Source: Schaalia sp. lx-260 | Lineage (GTDB): Bacteria; Actinomycetota; Actinomycetes; Actinomycetales; Actinomycetaceae | Reading direction: 5' to 3' | Assembly (NCBI RefSeq): GCF_021083645.1 | Contig: NZ_JAJNRQ010000002.1 | Location: 62,001 to 126,000 of the forward strand | Length of the DNA: 64,000 nt | Part shown: in pieces, positions 26,308 to 35,828 of the stretch | Layout of the letters: each line of letters starts with the position of its first letter | Position numbering within the stretch: position 1 is the stretch's first letter | Program-made: the position numbers and the translations under genes | The notes under the pieces: model-generated | Databases searched by the model: none | The model's input: only the letters and a program-made list of their open reading frames with translations | Told to the model about the DNA's origin: nothing

Positions 26308-27927
26308 ATGCCTGCCGAACACGTTGCTCTTTATGACACGACGCTGCGTGACGGCGCTCAACAAGAAGGTATTTCCCTTTCAGTTGCCGACAAAATCGCC
26401 ATTGTGCGCATCCTGGATGACCTGGGAGTGGACTACGTGGAAGGCGGCTGGCCTGGGGCGATACCGAAAGACACGGAATTTTTTCAGCAAGCTGCAACTA
26501 TGACACTGCGCAGGACGCATTTGGTTGCTTTTGGTTCAACCGCGCGTCCGGGTCTTGCTCCATCAAAAGACCAGCAAGTATGTGCTTTACGTGATTGCGG
26601 AGTTGAACGGGTTACTTTGGTTGCTAAATCAGATCCCCGTCACGTAAAGCAAGCATTACGAACAAGCTGTGCAGAGAATTTACGCATGGTCCATGACACT
26701 GTTGCTTTTCTTACGCAAGCAGGTCATGAAGTTATGGTGGATCTTGAACATTTCTTTGACGGATTAGCTGAAGATACGTCCTATGGTTTTGAAGTGATCC
26801 GTGCAGCTGTTGATGCTGGTGCTAGTACCGTCATTGCCTGCGATACAAATGGCGGAAACTTACCTGACGCAATTGCGCATTACTGCGAACAAACACGTAT
26901 GTTCCTTGACGATATAGGAGCGCAACACGTGGTCCTTGGGATACATGCGCATAATGACACAGGATGCGCCGTGGCAAATTCTTTAGCCGCTGTCAATGCG
27001 GGTGTGCGACATGTGCAAGGAACCATTAACGGTTATGGTGAGCGTACCGGAAACACGAATCTATTGACTTGCGCAGCTAACCTTGAACTTAAAATGCCGT
27101 ACACCGCTTTACCTGCGGGGCATTTAAGCCAACTGGAACATGTATCGCACCGCGTGGCAGAGTTAGTCAATATTACGCCCTATGCGCGTGACCCATATGT
27201 AGGGCGTAGCGCATTTGCTCATAAAGCAGGTTTACATGCTTCAGCTATTCGAGTGAACCCTGACCTGTATCAGCATATTGATCCCGTCAACGTAGGTAAT
27301 GACATGCGCATGGTTGTTTCAGAAATGGCAGGACGCGCATCCATTGAATTGAAAGCACGCGAATGTGGCCTTGATCTGTCAAAACGGCCGGAGGTATCTG
27401 CACGTGTAGCTATTGTCGTCAAAGAACGTGAAGCGCAAGGGTACACATTTGATGTCGCAGATGCCTCTTTTGAGTTACTTGTCCGTAAAGAGCTAGGTAA
27501 GTTACCTCGTTTTGTACGAGTAGAGTCATGGAAAGTTATGACTCAAGAAATAGCTGAAGTACAGGGTGAACCTTTCACACAATCTGAAGCAACTGTGAAA
27601 GTACATACGGATACGCGTCATATTCGCACAGCAGAAGGAAACGGCCCGGTTAATGCTCTGGACCGTGCCCTGCGACACGTCCTCACACGTGATTATCCTG
27701 TAGCGGCTTCTTTTGCTTTGACAGATTTCAAAGTGCGTATTCTTGAAGATCCTCACGCAGGAACGGACGCGACAACACGTGTTTTAGTCACAATGGGAAA
27801 CGGAAAACGTCAATGGACAACGGTAGGAGTAGGCACTGACGTTATTGAAGCTTCATGGGAAGCACTCTTTGACGCATACTGGTGGGGCTTGCTTGCGGCA
27901 GGTGCCACATCATTATTAGAAGAATAA
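26308..27927 (+). CDS. cimA: (R)-citramalate synthase
   Basis: The 539-residue enzyme condenses pyruvate with acetyl-CoA, giving a threonine-independent route to 2-oxobutyrate and isoleucine. The HMGL-like barrel starts with YDTTLRDGAQQEGISLSV, and the divalent metal site is GIHAHNDTGCAVAN near residue 213. A LeuA-type allosteric dimerisation domain occupies the last 130 residues. Sequence after the first motif (VDYVEGGWPGAIPKDTEFF) separates it from isopropylmalate and homocitrate synthases and matches the CimA group. It is directly behind ilvD. Feedback control by isoleucine is typical of the family. Confidence 0.92.
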   Translation: MPAEHVALYDTTLRDGAQQEGISLSVADKIAIVRILDDLGVDYVEGGWPGAIPKDTEFFQQAATMTLRRTHLVAFGSTARPGLAPSKDQQVCALRDCGVERVTLVAKSDPRHVKQALRTSCAENLRMVHDTVAFLTQAGHEVMVDLEHFFDGLAEDTSYGFEVIRAAVDAGASTVIACDTNGGNLPDAIAHYCEQTRMFLDDIGAQHVVLGIHAHNDTGCAVANSLAAVNAGVRHVQGTINGYGERTGNTNLLTCAANLELKMPYTALPAGHLSQLEHVSHRVAELVNITPYARDPYVGRSAFAHKAGLHASAIRVNPDLYQHIDPVNVGNDMRMVVSEMAGRASIELKARECGLDLSKRPEVSARVAIVVKEREAQGYTFDVADASFELLVRKELGKLPRFVRVESWKVMTQEIAEVQGEPFTQSEATVKVHTDTRHIRTAEGNGPVNALDRALRHVLTRDYPVAASFALTDFKVRILEDPHAGTDATTRVLVTMGNGKRQWTTVGVGTDVIEASWEALFDAYWWGLLAAGATSLLEE

Positions 27928-27948
27928 TTTTTAAGGAAAGTAAAACAT

Positions 27949-28998
27949 ATGCGCGGTGAATATAAAGTCCCCGGTGGAAAACTTGTCGTAGCAAACGTGG
28001 AGATACTCAATGATCATCTGGCACATGTGCAGATTACTGGCGATTTTTTCCTGAGCTGTGATGAAGCATTAGAGCGTATTTCAGGAGCTTTAGAAGGCCT
28101 ACCCGCTGATGTTTCTGTGAGTGCAATGACCGCTGCGATTGATTCTGCTCTTTATGACACAGACGAACTTATGGGGATCACTTCGCAAGGCGTCGCTATC
28201 GCAGTGCGTCGCGCTGTCGGCCACGCATTATCGTGGAGCGATATTGATTTTGAGGTGATTCATGGTCCTGTGGTCGATCCGCGTCTGAACGTGGCCCTAG
28301 ATGAAACTCTCGTTGAGGAAGTGGCTGCTGGCCGTCGTAAACCATTTATGCGCCTGTGGGAATGGGAAGGATCGCAGGTTGTGATTGGTTCTTTCCAGTC
28401 CTACGCTAATGAATTACAACCTGAGGGTGTTAAACGACATGGGATTACTGTGACCCGCCGTGTCTCAGGCGGCGGTGCCATGTTCATGGAATCTGGTAAC
28501 TGCGTGACATTTTCTTTAGTCGTGCCCACCGCACTGGTTGAAGGAATGAGTTTTGAACAGTCCTACCCATATTTAGATCAGTGGGTGATGGAAGTGCTTG
28601 AGAAACTCGGTATTCATGCTCACTATGTTCCACTCAACGATATCGCTTCCGATAAAGGGAAAATTGGAGGAGCCGCACAAAAACGCTGGGCACATGGATA
28701 CATGTTGCACCATGTGACAATGGCTTATGATATCGACGCCCAAAAAATGAATGAAGTACTGCGTATCGGTATGGAAAAGCTCCGGGACAAAGGAACACGC
28801 AGCGCAGTAAAACGTGTGGATCCTATGCGCTCGCAGACGGGAATGCCTCGTGAGGAAATTATGAGGGTTTTCCGCGATTACTTTATAGATAAGTTTGGGG
28901 CCAGCATGTCCTATCTGACGCAGGAAGAATTACGTGTGGCGCAAGAGCGTGTGGAATCAAAGTTTGCGACTGATGAGTGGACTTTCCGGCTGCCATAA
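27949..28998 (+). CDS. Lipoate-protein ligase family protein with N-terminal accessory domain
   Basis: The 349-residue protein attaches lipoate or octanoate to acceptor domains. Residues 1 to about 90 (GGKLVVANVEILNDHLAHV, ITGDFF) resemble the LplB-type accessory domain, which in Escherichia coli LplA is at the C-terminus. The catalytic domain follows from about residue 100: NVALDETLVEEV, RRVSGGGAMFMESGN and a lysine in KGKIGGAAQKR near residue 237. The order is therefore permuted relative to LplA. AAGGAAAG lies upstream of the ATG. It is 21 bases after cimA and may be co-transcribed. Octanoyltransferase activity is an alternative. Confidence 0.85.
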   Translation: MRGEYKVPGGKLVVANVEILNDHLAHVQITGDFFLSCDEALERISGALEGLPADVSVSAMTAAIDSALYDTDELMGITSQGVAIAVRRAVGHALSWSDIDFEVIHGPVVDPRLNVALDETLVEEVAAGRRKPFMRLWEWEGSQVVIGSFQSYANELQPEGVKRHGITVTRRVSGGGAMFMESGNCVTFSLVVPTALVEGMSFEQSYPYLDQWVMEVLEKLGIHAHYVPLNDIASDKGKIGGAAQKRWAHGYMLHHVTMAYDIDAQKMNEVLRIGMEKLRDKGTRSAVKRVDPMRSQTGMPREEIMRVFRDYFIDKFGASMSYLTQEELRVAQERVESKFATDEWTFRLP

Positions 28999-29140
28999 GT
29001 TTTCCAGGTAAATACAGTTACTGGCTTTATGGTCTTGAGTGCGCTTTCCTCGCAAGGAGGATGTTTGAATATGGTTGCATCCTGTAAGCCGTGATAGGTG
29101 GAAAGCGGCCGCTGAATAGTATGAGGTTTTCGTATAAAAA

Positions 29141-29839
29141 TCAGCGTATGCGCGGACCAAAAATTGCTGTTCCTACACGTACACGTGTACTTCCTTCTGC
29201 TATTGCCCATTCAAGGTCATGGGACATACCCATTGACAATTCGAGTGCATTTTCAGGCAGGTTGAGACGTTGTGCAGTGCGGTCACGTAAAAGACGTAAA
29301 TGTTCATATGCTCGACGAACGGGAGCTTCATGCGATGAATTGAGGCCAACTGTCATGAACCCAGTTAATATGAGGGAATCACATTCATTCACAGCATCAA
29401 CGAGGGTATTAACCACTGTCGGCGCACATCCGGATTTTGTGATTTCGCCGGATACATTCACTTGAATCATCACAGGAAGTGGATGCATGAGTCGTTTACT
29501 TAGAGGCTCGATAATATCCACGCGGTCGAGAGTGTCGATTGCGTCAACACAGGACAGCGCCATATTGATTTTATTGCTTTGGAGCGGACCGATGAGGTGG
29601 ATACGTGAATGGGGGATAGCGTGAATTGCTTCTGCTGTGTCGCGTGCTTCTTGAACACGATTATGCCCCAGGAGGATAGGGTGAGCGCTGTGTGATAGAT
29701 GCTGTGCGGCTTGAAAACATGAATCTGCGCTTTGAGTTTTCGCAGCTATCTGTAAAACAACAGCATCAGTTCGGCCATATGTTTCACAGGCATGTTCTAT
29801 ACGTTCGTAGACGAGATCGATATTGCGCTCAATACTCAT
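29141..29839 (-). CDS. YggS/PLPBP family pyridoxal-phosphate homeostasis protein
   Basis: The 232-residue single-domain TIM-barrel protein binds PLP and buffers its free level; it has no known catalytic reaction. The PLP lysine is in QIAAKTQSAD near residue 34. Family signatures HLIGPLQSNKI near 81 and LSMGMSHDLEWAIAEGSTRVRVGTAIFG at the C-terminus are complete. There is no Shine-Dalgarno sequence. Instead TATGCT at 29848-29853 lies eight bases before the ATG on the minus strand, so the mRNA may be leaderless or nearly so. In many Actinobacteria this gene lies with ftsZ and sepF; here it is alone. Confidence 0.93.
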   Translation of the reverse strand: MSIERNIDLVYERIEHACETYGRTDAVVLQIAAKTQSADSCFQAAQHLSHSAHPILLGHNRVQEARDTAEAIHAIPHSRIHLIGPLQSNKINMALSCVDAIDTLDRVDIIEPLSKRLMHPLPVMIQVNVSGEITKSGCAPTVVNTLVDAVNECDSLILTGFMTVGLNSSHEAPVRRAYEHLRLLRDRTAQRLNLPENALELSMGMSHDLEWAIAEGSTRVRVGTAIFGPRIR

Positions 29840-29953
29840 AGTTTATAAGCATAGGGTAGTTTGTGATGAGGGTACGAAGCCTTTGGACAGAAACAGAAAC
29901 GATGGGTGTGATTGTCCTGCCTGCCTTGCAGCTTTACATAAGCGAAATGCTTT

Positions 29954-32641
29954 TTAGGCATGAGGACTGAAATCAACAAAATACAGCGCTAATTCGTCGT
30001 GTAGCTCAGTTTGCTGAAGATCAACGTAAGCCACCATACGCCAATCACCATCCCCTTCAGGATCAACAATGCGCTGAGTAATCAACCACAGGGAAGGGCA
30101 GGGCTGATTCAGCACATTTTCGGGCAGGCCAGATGCAATCAGATCTACCCGTTCAGGAGATTCATTAATGACACACATTGAATGTGAACGTGCTTCCTGG
30201 TCAATTCCTATCCAATCGTATTCTGCCCAATAGCGGGCCAAAGCATGATCCCAACGTGCCTCATCCCATCCTGCTGCTTCATCCAAGCGACCTAAAGACA
30301 CGACATCGTCACGTGAAGCTAACTCAACACGCTTAAACATGGCATTGCGTACATGTGTGCGTAACGCATGACGATTAGCAGTAAGAGGCACACTTCCATC
30401 CGGTCGCGCACCGAAAGCACGTTCCAGCCCCACATCCGTAGTGTCAGTGCGTGTAGTTTCTGGAACAAAAACACCTGAAATCAAAGACTCCCACTCATCA
30501 AGTAAAGAAGAATCAACGGCGCGTACAAGGTCCCCTAGCCAATTAATGATTTCAGTTAATTCCGGTGTCATCATGGTGTCAGGGATCAGCTGACGTAAAG
30601 CCCGGTAAGCATCTGTGAGGTAACGCAAAATAACACCTTCACTGCGCCCCACATCGTAGCGTGCCACCAATTCAGAAAAAGTCATTGCGTTTTCAATCAT
30701 TTCACGGACAACAGATTTTGGTGAAATCTCTAAAGCACCGACCCAAGGGTTTGAAGTGACATAGGTTGAAAAAGCAGCATGCAATAACTCAGATAATGGC
30801 TGAGGCCAAGTTACCTCATCCAAAGAAGCTACACGTTCGTCATAGTCCATACCTTGCGCTTTCATTGCCGCCACAGCTTCTGCACGTGCAACACGTTGCT
30901 GAGCAAAAAGTAAAGGACGAGGATCTTCTAAAACCGATTCAACAACAGAAACAGCATTGACAGCAAAATCAGAATCAGTGGAATCAAGCAGCTCAAGAGT
31001 AGCCAAAGCGAAAGGCGATAACGGTTGATTCAAAGCAAAATCATCAGGAAGATCAGCAACTAAACGCACACGAGGTGTTCCTTCTGCACGTGCCAGCGTA
31101 CTACTGACATGTTCAATGACTCCACCTGTTCGTAATGAAGAATAAATGTCGCCTAAGCGCCTTAAATGTGGGTTAATGTCACGAAGATGATCGTCATTAT
31201 GCGTTGCCAGAAAAACAAGATGCTCACCAGGATCGCGTTGCGCCTCAGCTGCACCGGCTAAAACGTGAAGCACCATTGCGTGACTCAGAGCAAAACGTGA
31301 TTGTAATTGTTCGGGAGCCGCTGAAACTAAACGGTCAAAGGTTGCACGCGTCCATGAGATTTGGCCAGCAGTTCCACCTAAATTTTTCTTTGAAATCTTC
31401 TTCTTTGCTCGTTTGGCAGCACGTTCATCGCGAGCATTTTCTTGCGCTGCTGTTAGACGTGCGCGTTCACGCGCTTTTTCTACCTCATGTTCAGGAGCAA
31501 GAACTCGAACAAAACCCACAGTATCAAAACCGGCTCGCCCTGCTCGCCCAGCAATCTGATGAAATTCACGTGCGGACAGATGACGCATACGCTCCCCATC
31601 AAATTTCACGAGAGAAGACACAAGAACCGTTCGTATAGGCACGTTAATGCCGACTCCCAGAGTGTCAGTTCCACAGATAACTGCCAATAGCCCCTGACGT
31701 GTCAGCCGTTCAACAAGACGACGATAGCGCGGCAACATACCGGCATGATGAACTCCCACACCGCGTTGTAACAAGGCTCGTAGGGTCTGGCCAAATCCGT
31801 GTCCAAAAGACACCGTCGCCAATGCCTCACGAATTTTCTTCACTTGCTCGTCAGAAACTAAAGAAGCATGTTGGAAAACTTGTGCTGTCGTTAAAGCGTC
31901 TTTTTGAGCAAAATGGACAACATAAATGGGCCAGCGGCCTTCAGCTATTAAACGTTCAACTGTAGGGACAATTTCGTCTACCACGTAATCAAATTCAAGA
32001 GGGACAGGACGTTGTGCGTTATCTACTAAAGTCACGTCGCGGCCTGTGCGTTCTTTCCAGCTGCGAGAAAAATGGGATGTGTCGCCTAAAGTCGCTGACA
32101 TGACAACAAACTGGGGGCGGGTGAGTTCAAGTAAAGGAACTTGCCACGCCCAGCCGCGTTGAGGATCCCCATAGAAATGAAACTCATCCATGATGACCAT
32201 GTCAGTATCTAAAGAAGGACCGCTCCGTAAGGACGCATTTGCCAGAATTTCTGCGGTGCAGCAAATAATAGGTGCCTCACTGTTCAAAGACACATCCCCT
32301 GTCACCATTCCCACATTTGCTGCCCCGAACAGTTCCACAAGATCAAAAAATTTTTCAGATACCAAGGCTTTCAGTGGGGCTGTGTAATAACTACGACCTC
32401 CATGCGCCATTGATACAAAGTGGGCTGCCAATGCAATCATTGATTTACCTGAACCGGTAGGGGTTGCAGCAATTACATGGTTCCCAGCAAGTATTTCAAG
32501 GAATGCTTCCTCCTGGTGAGGATATAAAGGGCGACCTGTTGACTTCGCCCATGCAGTGAAAGCCTCATAGAGAGCATCAACATCATGGGTAGCGTGAGAG
32601 TCTTCGATTTGGTCAAGTAAAGCGTTGAGCGCACAGGTCAT
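29954..32641 (-). CDS. DEAD/DEAH-box helicase, Ski2-like with DUF3516 region
   Basis: The 895-residue protein has two RecA-like domains in the first half. Walker A is ATPTGSGKSMIAL near residue 58, the Walker B box is DEFHFYGD near 150, and motif VI is HQIAGRAGRAGFD near 360. The second half matches the actinobacterial DUF3516 helicase group in length and layout. A role in RNA processing or decay is inferred from Ski2/Mtr4-like proteins. A basic insert (AAKRAKKKISKKN) follows motif VI. AAGGAAG lies ten bases before the ATG. No partner gene is adjacent. Confidence 0.9.
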   Translation of the reverse strand: MTCALNALLDQIEDSHATHDVDALYEAFTAWAKSTGRPLYPHQEEAFLEILAGNHVIAATPTGSGKSMIALAAHFVSMAHGGRSYYTAPLKALVSEKFFDLVELFGAANVGMVTGDVSLNSEAPIICCTAEILANASLRSGPSLDTDMVIMDEFHFYGDPQRGWAWQVPLLELTRPQFVVMSATLGDTSHFSRSWKERTGRDVTLVDNAQRPVPLEFDYVVDEIVPTVERLIAEGRWPIYVVHFAQKDALTTAQVFQHASLVSDEQVKKIREALATVSFGHGFGQTLRALLQRGVGVHHAGMLPRYRRLVERLTRQGLLAVICGTDTLGVGINVPIRTVLVSSLVKFDGERMRHLSAREFHQIAGRAGRAGFDTVGFVRVLAPEHEVEKARERARLTAAQENARDERAAKRAKKKISKKNLGGTAGQISWTRATFDRLVSAAPEQLQSRFALSHAMVLHVLAGAAEAQRDPGEHLVFLATHNDDHLRDINPHLRRLGDIYSSLRTGGVIEHVSSTLARAEGTPRVRLVADLPDDFALNQPLSPFALATLELLDSTDSDFAVNAVSVVESVLEDPRPLLFAQQRVARAEAVAAMKAQGMDYDERVASLDEVTWPQPLSELLHAAFSTYVTSNPWVGALEISPKSVVREMIENAMTFSELVARYDVGRSEGVILRYLTDAYRALRQLIPDTMMTPELTEIINWLGDLVRAVDSSLLDEWESLISGVFVPETTRTDTTDVGLERAFGARPDGSVPLTANRHALRTHVRNAMFKRVELASRDDVVSLGRLDEAAGWDEARWDHALARYWAEYDWIGIDQEARSHSMCVINESPERVDLIASGLPENVLNQPCPSLWLITQRIVDPEGDGDWRMVAYVDLQQTELHDELALYFVDFSPHA

Positions 32642-32965
32642 AGTGAGTATTCTTCCTTACCTTTGCTATGAATTCATACTGAGTGTGCTGAGGAAGAAAA
32701 AGCTGTCGTGACTGCGGTGATATTTTATGTTCCCAAGCACAGGGGGAGGGTGTATGTGCTTAAAGCAGGGGAGTATCTTTTGTGCTGTGCATACGCAGGT
32801 CAGCTGAGGCGCCCGGAGCGGCAGTGAGATTTTTCGTTGCTCACACGGGGGTGAGGGTGTCGATTAATGGACGAGCAAGCACAAGAGAAGCCAAACATGT
32901 CACTATCGCTGTGCCTGAAGCCTTTAACTTTTATGAAGGCGCGTACATAATGCCAAGGAAGTGAC
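32642..32965. other. Intergenic region between helicase and symporter genes
   Basis: These 324 bases hold the promoters of two divergent genes. I see GTGAG-9-CTCAC type pairing around 32824-32845 and a weak TTGCTC / GATTAA pair near 32837-32867, none convincing. A glycine, sodium or other riboswitch core was looked for and not recognised. A 60-codon reading frame across the region lacks a ribosome site and homology I can name. Confidence 0.4.
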
Positions 32966-34495
32966 ATGATAGTTTCAACTGAGACACTCTCGTTGTGGGA
33001 TACGTTAGCCGCACAGATCCTTACTGTAGCTGACTGGTTGACTTTACATGTGACACTATGGGTTCTTGTGGGAACCGGTTTATTCCTCACTATCGCCTCA
33101 CGTGCTTTACAAATCCGTTATTTCCCTGACATGCTACGTACGGTGGTGGGTTCACGCCAAGATGCGCATGGGGGAATATCCAGTTTTCAAGCTTTCACTA
33201 TTTCCCTTGCTGCCCGTGTAGGTGTAGGCAATGTTTTTGGTGTTGCTGCAGCTTTACTCATGGGAGGCCCAGGCGCTATTTTCTGGATGTGGGTTGTTGC
33301 CCTTGTCGGCATGGCAACAGCTTTTTTTGAGGCAACTCTCGCGCAGATTTTCAAAGTGCGTGCTGCTGATGCTTCTTTCAGAGGAGGCCCTGCTTACTAC
33401 ATTGCTTTAGGTATGAAAAATAAAGTCCTTGCTGTGATCTTTGCGATCATTACAGTGGTGACCTGCGCTTTTGTTATCACCTCGGTTCAGTCAAATGCTA
33501 TTGCTGGTACGTTGCTTTCTGTATTAGGTGAAAACGGTTCCACCCCAATCGCGGCTTTGGGGGGCTTGGCGGCAGCGCAGATCGTGATTGCTGCTTTGCT
33601 TTTTGTTTTTTCTTCAATGGTGATCTTTGGTGGTATTCGTGCGGTTGCTCGTGTAACAGAGTGGATGGCGCCGATTATGTCACTGATTTACGTGGTGATG
33701 GTTGCCGTTATTGTCATCATCAATATTGGTGATTTTGGTCGAGTGATTTATGAGATCATCCGGGAAGCTTTTGCTCCAGCACCGATTGCAGGTGGATTAG
33801 GTGGCGGTATTTTCGCAGCCATTATTAATGGGACGAAACGGGGTCTTTTCTCCAATGAAGCGGGTCAAGGAACTGCGCCAAATGCTGCTGCAACAGCAAC
33901 AGTGAACCATCCGGTTCAGCAAGGTTTGTTGCAATCTTTAGGGGTTTTTGTTGACACGATTATTGTGTGTACAGCAACTGCATTCGTTATTTTGATTGCA
34001 GGCCCTCAGGTGTGGGGCGCTGAAGGTGTGAATCCAGCGAATTTGACTACTTTAGCGGTATCTCATGAATTGGGTCAGTGGGCTGTGATGCCGATGGCTG
34101 TGCTGATCTTTGTTTTGGCTTATTCGTCAATTATTGCGGCGTATGTCTATTCAGAAACGAATATGTCATTTGTGACCTCATCACGGATTGCAGTGTGGGT
34201 TGTACGTGTTATTTCTGTGGGTTCTGTCGTCATAGGTGCGCTTGCCACATTGGATTTGGTGTGGAATACCGTTGATATTGCAATGGCTGTGATGACGGTG
34301 ACGAATTTGGTGGCTCTTTTGGTCTTATCCAAGTGGGGTTTTGGTGTCATGCGTGATTATGACGCTCAAAAGCGCGCAGGTGTTGCCTCACCGATTTTCA
34401 TTTCAACAGGTAATAAGTTTTTACCAGGTGAATTGCCGACAGATGTGTGGGAGCGCGCTCCTGAAGAACAACAGACATCTGCACCACGTCAGTAA
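32966..34495 (+). CDS. Alanine/glycine:cation symporter, AGCS family
   Basis: The 509-residue integral membrane protein has about eleven hydrophobic segments. It carries AGCS-family motifs: the substrate region GGPGAIFWMWVVALVGMATAF near residue 92, FRGGPAYYIALGM near 132 and NEAGQGTAPNAAATA near 298. It would import alanine, glycine or a related amino acid with sodium. ATG 32966 follows AAGGAAG. The C-terminal tail is hydrophilic and probably cytoplasmic. The C-S lyase gene starts 101 bases downstream on the same strand, which may reflect joint amino-acid use. Confidence 0.93.
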   Translation: MIVSTETLSLWDTLAAQILTVADWLTLHVTLWVLVGTGLFLTIASRALQIRYFPDMLRTVVGSRQDAHGGISSFQAFTISLAARVGVGNVFGVAAALLMGGPGAIFWMWVVALVGMATAFFEATLAQIFKVRAADASFRGGPAYYIALGMKNKVLAVIFAIITVVTCAFVITSVQSNAIAGTLLSVLGENGSTPIAALGGLAAAQIVIAALLFVFSSMVIFGGIRAVARVTEWMAPIMSLIYVVMVAVIVIINIGDFGRVIYEIIREAFAPAPIAGGLGGGIFAAIINGTKRGLFSNEAGQGTAPNAAATATVNHPVQQGLLQSLGVFVDTIIVCTATAFVILIAGPQVWGAEGVNPANLTTLAVSHELGQWAVMPMAVLIFVLAYSSIIAAYVYSETNMSFVTSSRIAVWVVRVISVGSVVIGALATLDLVWNTVDIAMAVMTVTNLVALLVLSKWGFGVMRDYDAQKRAGVASPIFISTGNKFLPGELPTDVWERAPEEQQTSAPRQ

Positions 34496-34596
34496 TAGTG
34501 TGAGTCTGTGTGTCAGTATGTCATGAGCAGGTGAGCGGCGAACTCTGCATACATGTATCTTCTGTGACTAGGCAAAATTTAAGGTAAGAAAGATTA

Positions 34597-35772
34597 ATGA
34601 CGACGGTACGTACTTTTTCATTAGATGACTTATATGCCACCGGATCACTGAAGTGGAGCACTGAGAAACAAACGGATGCTTTACCAACTCTAGGGGCATG
34701 GGTAGCTGAAATGGATTTCGGTACAGCACCGGCAGTTGAACGTGTCCTTGTCGATAACATTCGTAAGGGTTTTTTAGGCTACTTTCCTTCATGGCTTAAA
34801 ACTCAGGTGGCTGAGTCAACAGCTCGCTTCCATAATCGTCGTTTCGGTTGGAATATTTCAGAACAGGATATTCGCATAGTGGGAGCAGTCCTGCCTGCTC
34901 TTATCCGAATGATTACTTACCTGACGCGGCCTGACTCTGCGGTGATTGTACCGACCCCAGCGTATATGCCTTTTTTATCAATTCCACGCGAGCTTGGGCG
35001 GCAAGTTATTGAAGTCCCCTCTATTCACGATGAAGCAGCAGGGGATGCCGGGTGGAAATTAAATGTGGAAGGTATCGAAAGTGCATTAAAAGAAGGGGCG
35101 GGACTCCTCATTTTATGTAATCCTTGGAATCCTACGGGGCGCGTATTATCACGTGAGGAATTAAAAGAAGTCCACGACGTTGTTTCACGGTATGACGCTC
35201 TGATTTTTGCCGATGAAATTCATTCACCACTGGTGCTTCAACCAATTCCTTTTACCTCCTATGCGAGTATGGGCTCAAGCTATGCAGCACATACGGTGAC
35301 AGCGACAGCAGCAACGAAAGGCTGGAATATCGCAGGACTGCCGAATGCTCAGGTTATTGTGCCAGATGAGGATTTACGTGCTCGGTGGGACGCAACGCCA
35401 GAACAGGCTTCGGGAATGCCTGTGCCTTTAGGAGCTTTAGGAACAGTTGCCGCATATGAGCATGGGGATGAATGGCAAACTGAAGTTCTGCGCCTAGTGA
35501 ATGAGAATATTGACCGTCTGGCTGTTGGGTTGGATGGTACAAGTATTCGTTTTGTGCGTCCTGAGGCAACCTATTTGACGTGGTGGGATTTTCGTGAAGT
35601 TGCACTGAACGGAGCTGACCCTGCGAAATATATGCGTGAAAAAGCGGGTGTTATCGTAAACGCTGGGAAAACACTTGGCGGTCACTGGCAGCAGTGGGCG
35701 CGCGTCAATGTGGCTTGCAGCCCTGAACATATGCAGATGATTATTGAGAGGGTGCGTCACTCTTTCGCCTAA
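34597..35772 (+). CDS. PLP-dependent C-S lyase / aminotransferase, MalY-PatB type
   Basis: The 391-residue fold-type I PLP enzyme has the PLP lysine at K241 in TATAATKGWNIAGLPNA. PLP-binding residues are visible in NPWNPTGRVLSREEL near 172 and FADEIHSPLV near 205. The N-terminal LGAWVAEMDFGTAPAV is diagnostic of MalY/PatB proteins, which usually act as cystathionine or cysteine beta-lyases. Substrate is inference. AAGAAAG precedes the ATG. A bidirectional terminator follows the stop at 35772. Confidence 0.88.
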   Translation: MTTVRTFSLDDLYATGSLKWSTEKQTDALPTLGAWVAEMDFGTAPAVERVLVDNIRKGFLGYFPSWLKTQVAESTARFHNRRFGWNISEQDIRIVGAVLPALIRMITYLTRPDSAVIVPTPAYMPFLSIPRELGRQVIEVPSIHDEAAGDAGWKLNVEGIESALKEGAGLLILCNPWNPTGRVLSREELKEVHDVVSRYDALIFADEIHSPLVLQPIPFTSYASMGSSYAAHTVTATAATKGWNIAGLPNAQVIVPDEDLRARWDATPEQASGMPVPLGALGTVAAYEHGDEWQTEVLRLVNENIDRLAVGLDGTSIRFVRPEATYLTWWDFREVALNGADPAKYMREKAGVIVNAGKTLGGHWQQWARVNVACSPEHMQMIIERVRHSFA

Positions 35773-35781
35773 GACATACAA

Positions 35782-35812
35782 AAGAGCGCGACTTTTCAAA
35801 GGTCGCGCTCTT
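35782..35812. terminator. Bidirectional terminator between convergent genes
   Basis: AAGAGCGCGAC (35782-35792) pairs perfectly with GTCGCGCTCTT (35802-35812) over a 9-base loop. The stem ends in A/T runs on both sides, so it can terminate the C-S lyase gene on the plus strand and the FAH gene, which ends at 35829, on the minus strand. Confidence 0.85.
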
Positions 35813-35828
35813 ATGATATGTGCGGTTT

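Noticed and set aside
29091-29465. Plus-strand frame opposite the YggS-type gene
   Set aside because: It is the complement of a well conserved PLP-binding protein.
32782-32964. 60-codon frame before the AGCS symporter
   Set aside because: No ribosome site, no recognisable family, and it occupies a likely promoter and leader region.
32700-32965. Glycine or sodium riboswitch upstream of the symporter
   Set aside because: The conserved cores of these aptamers could not be found; only weak hairpins are visible.
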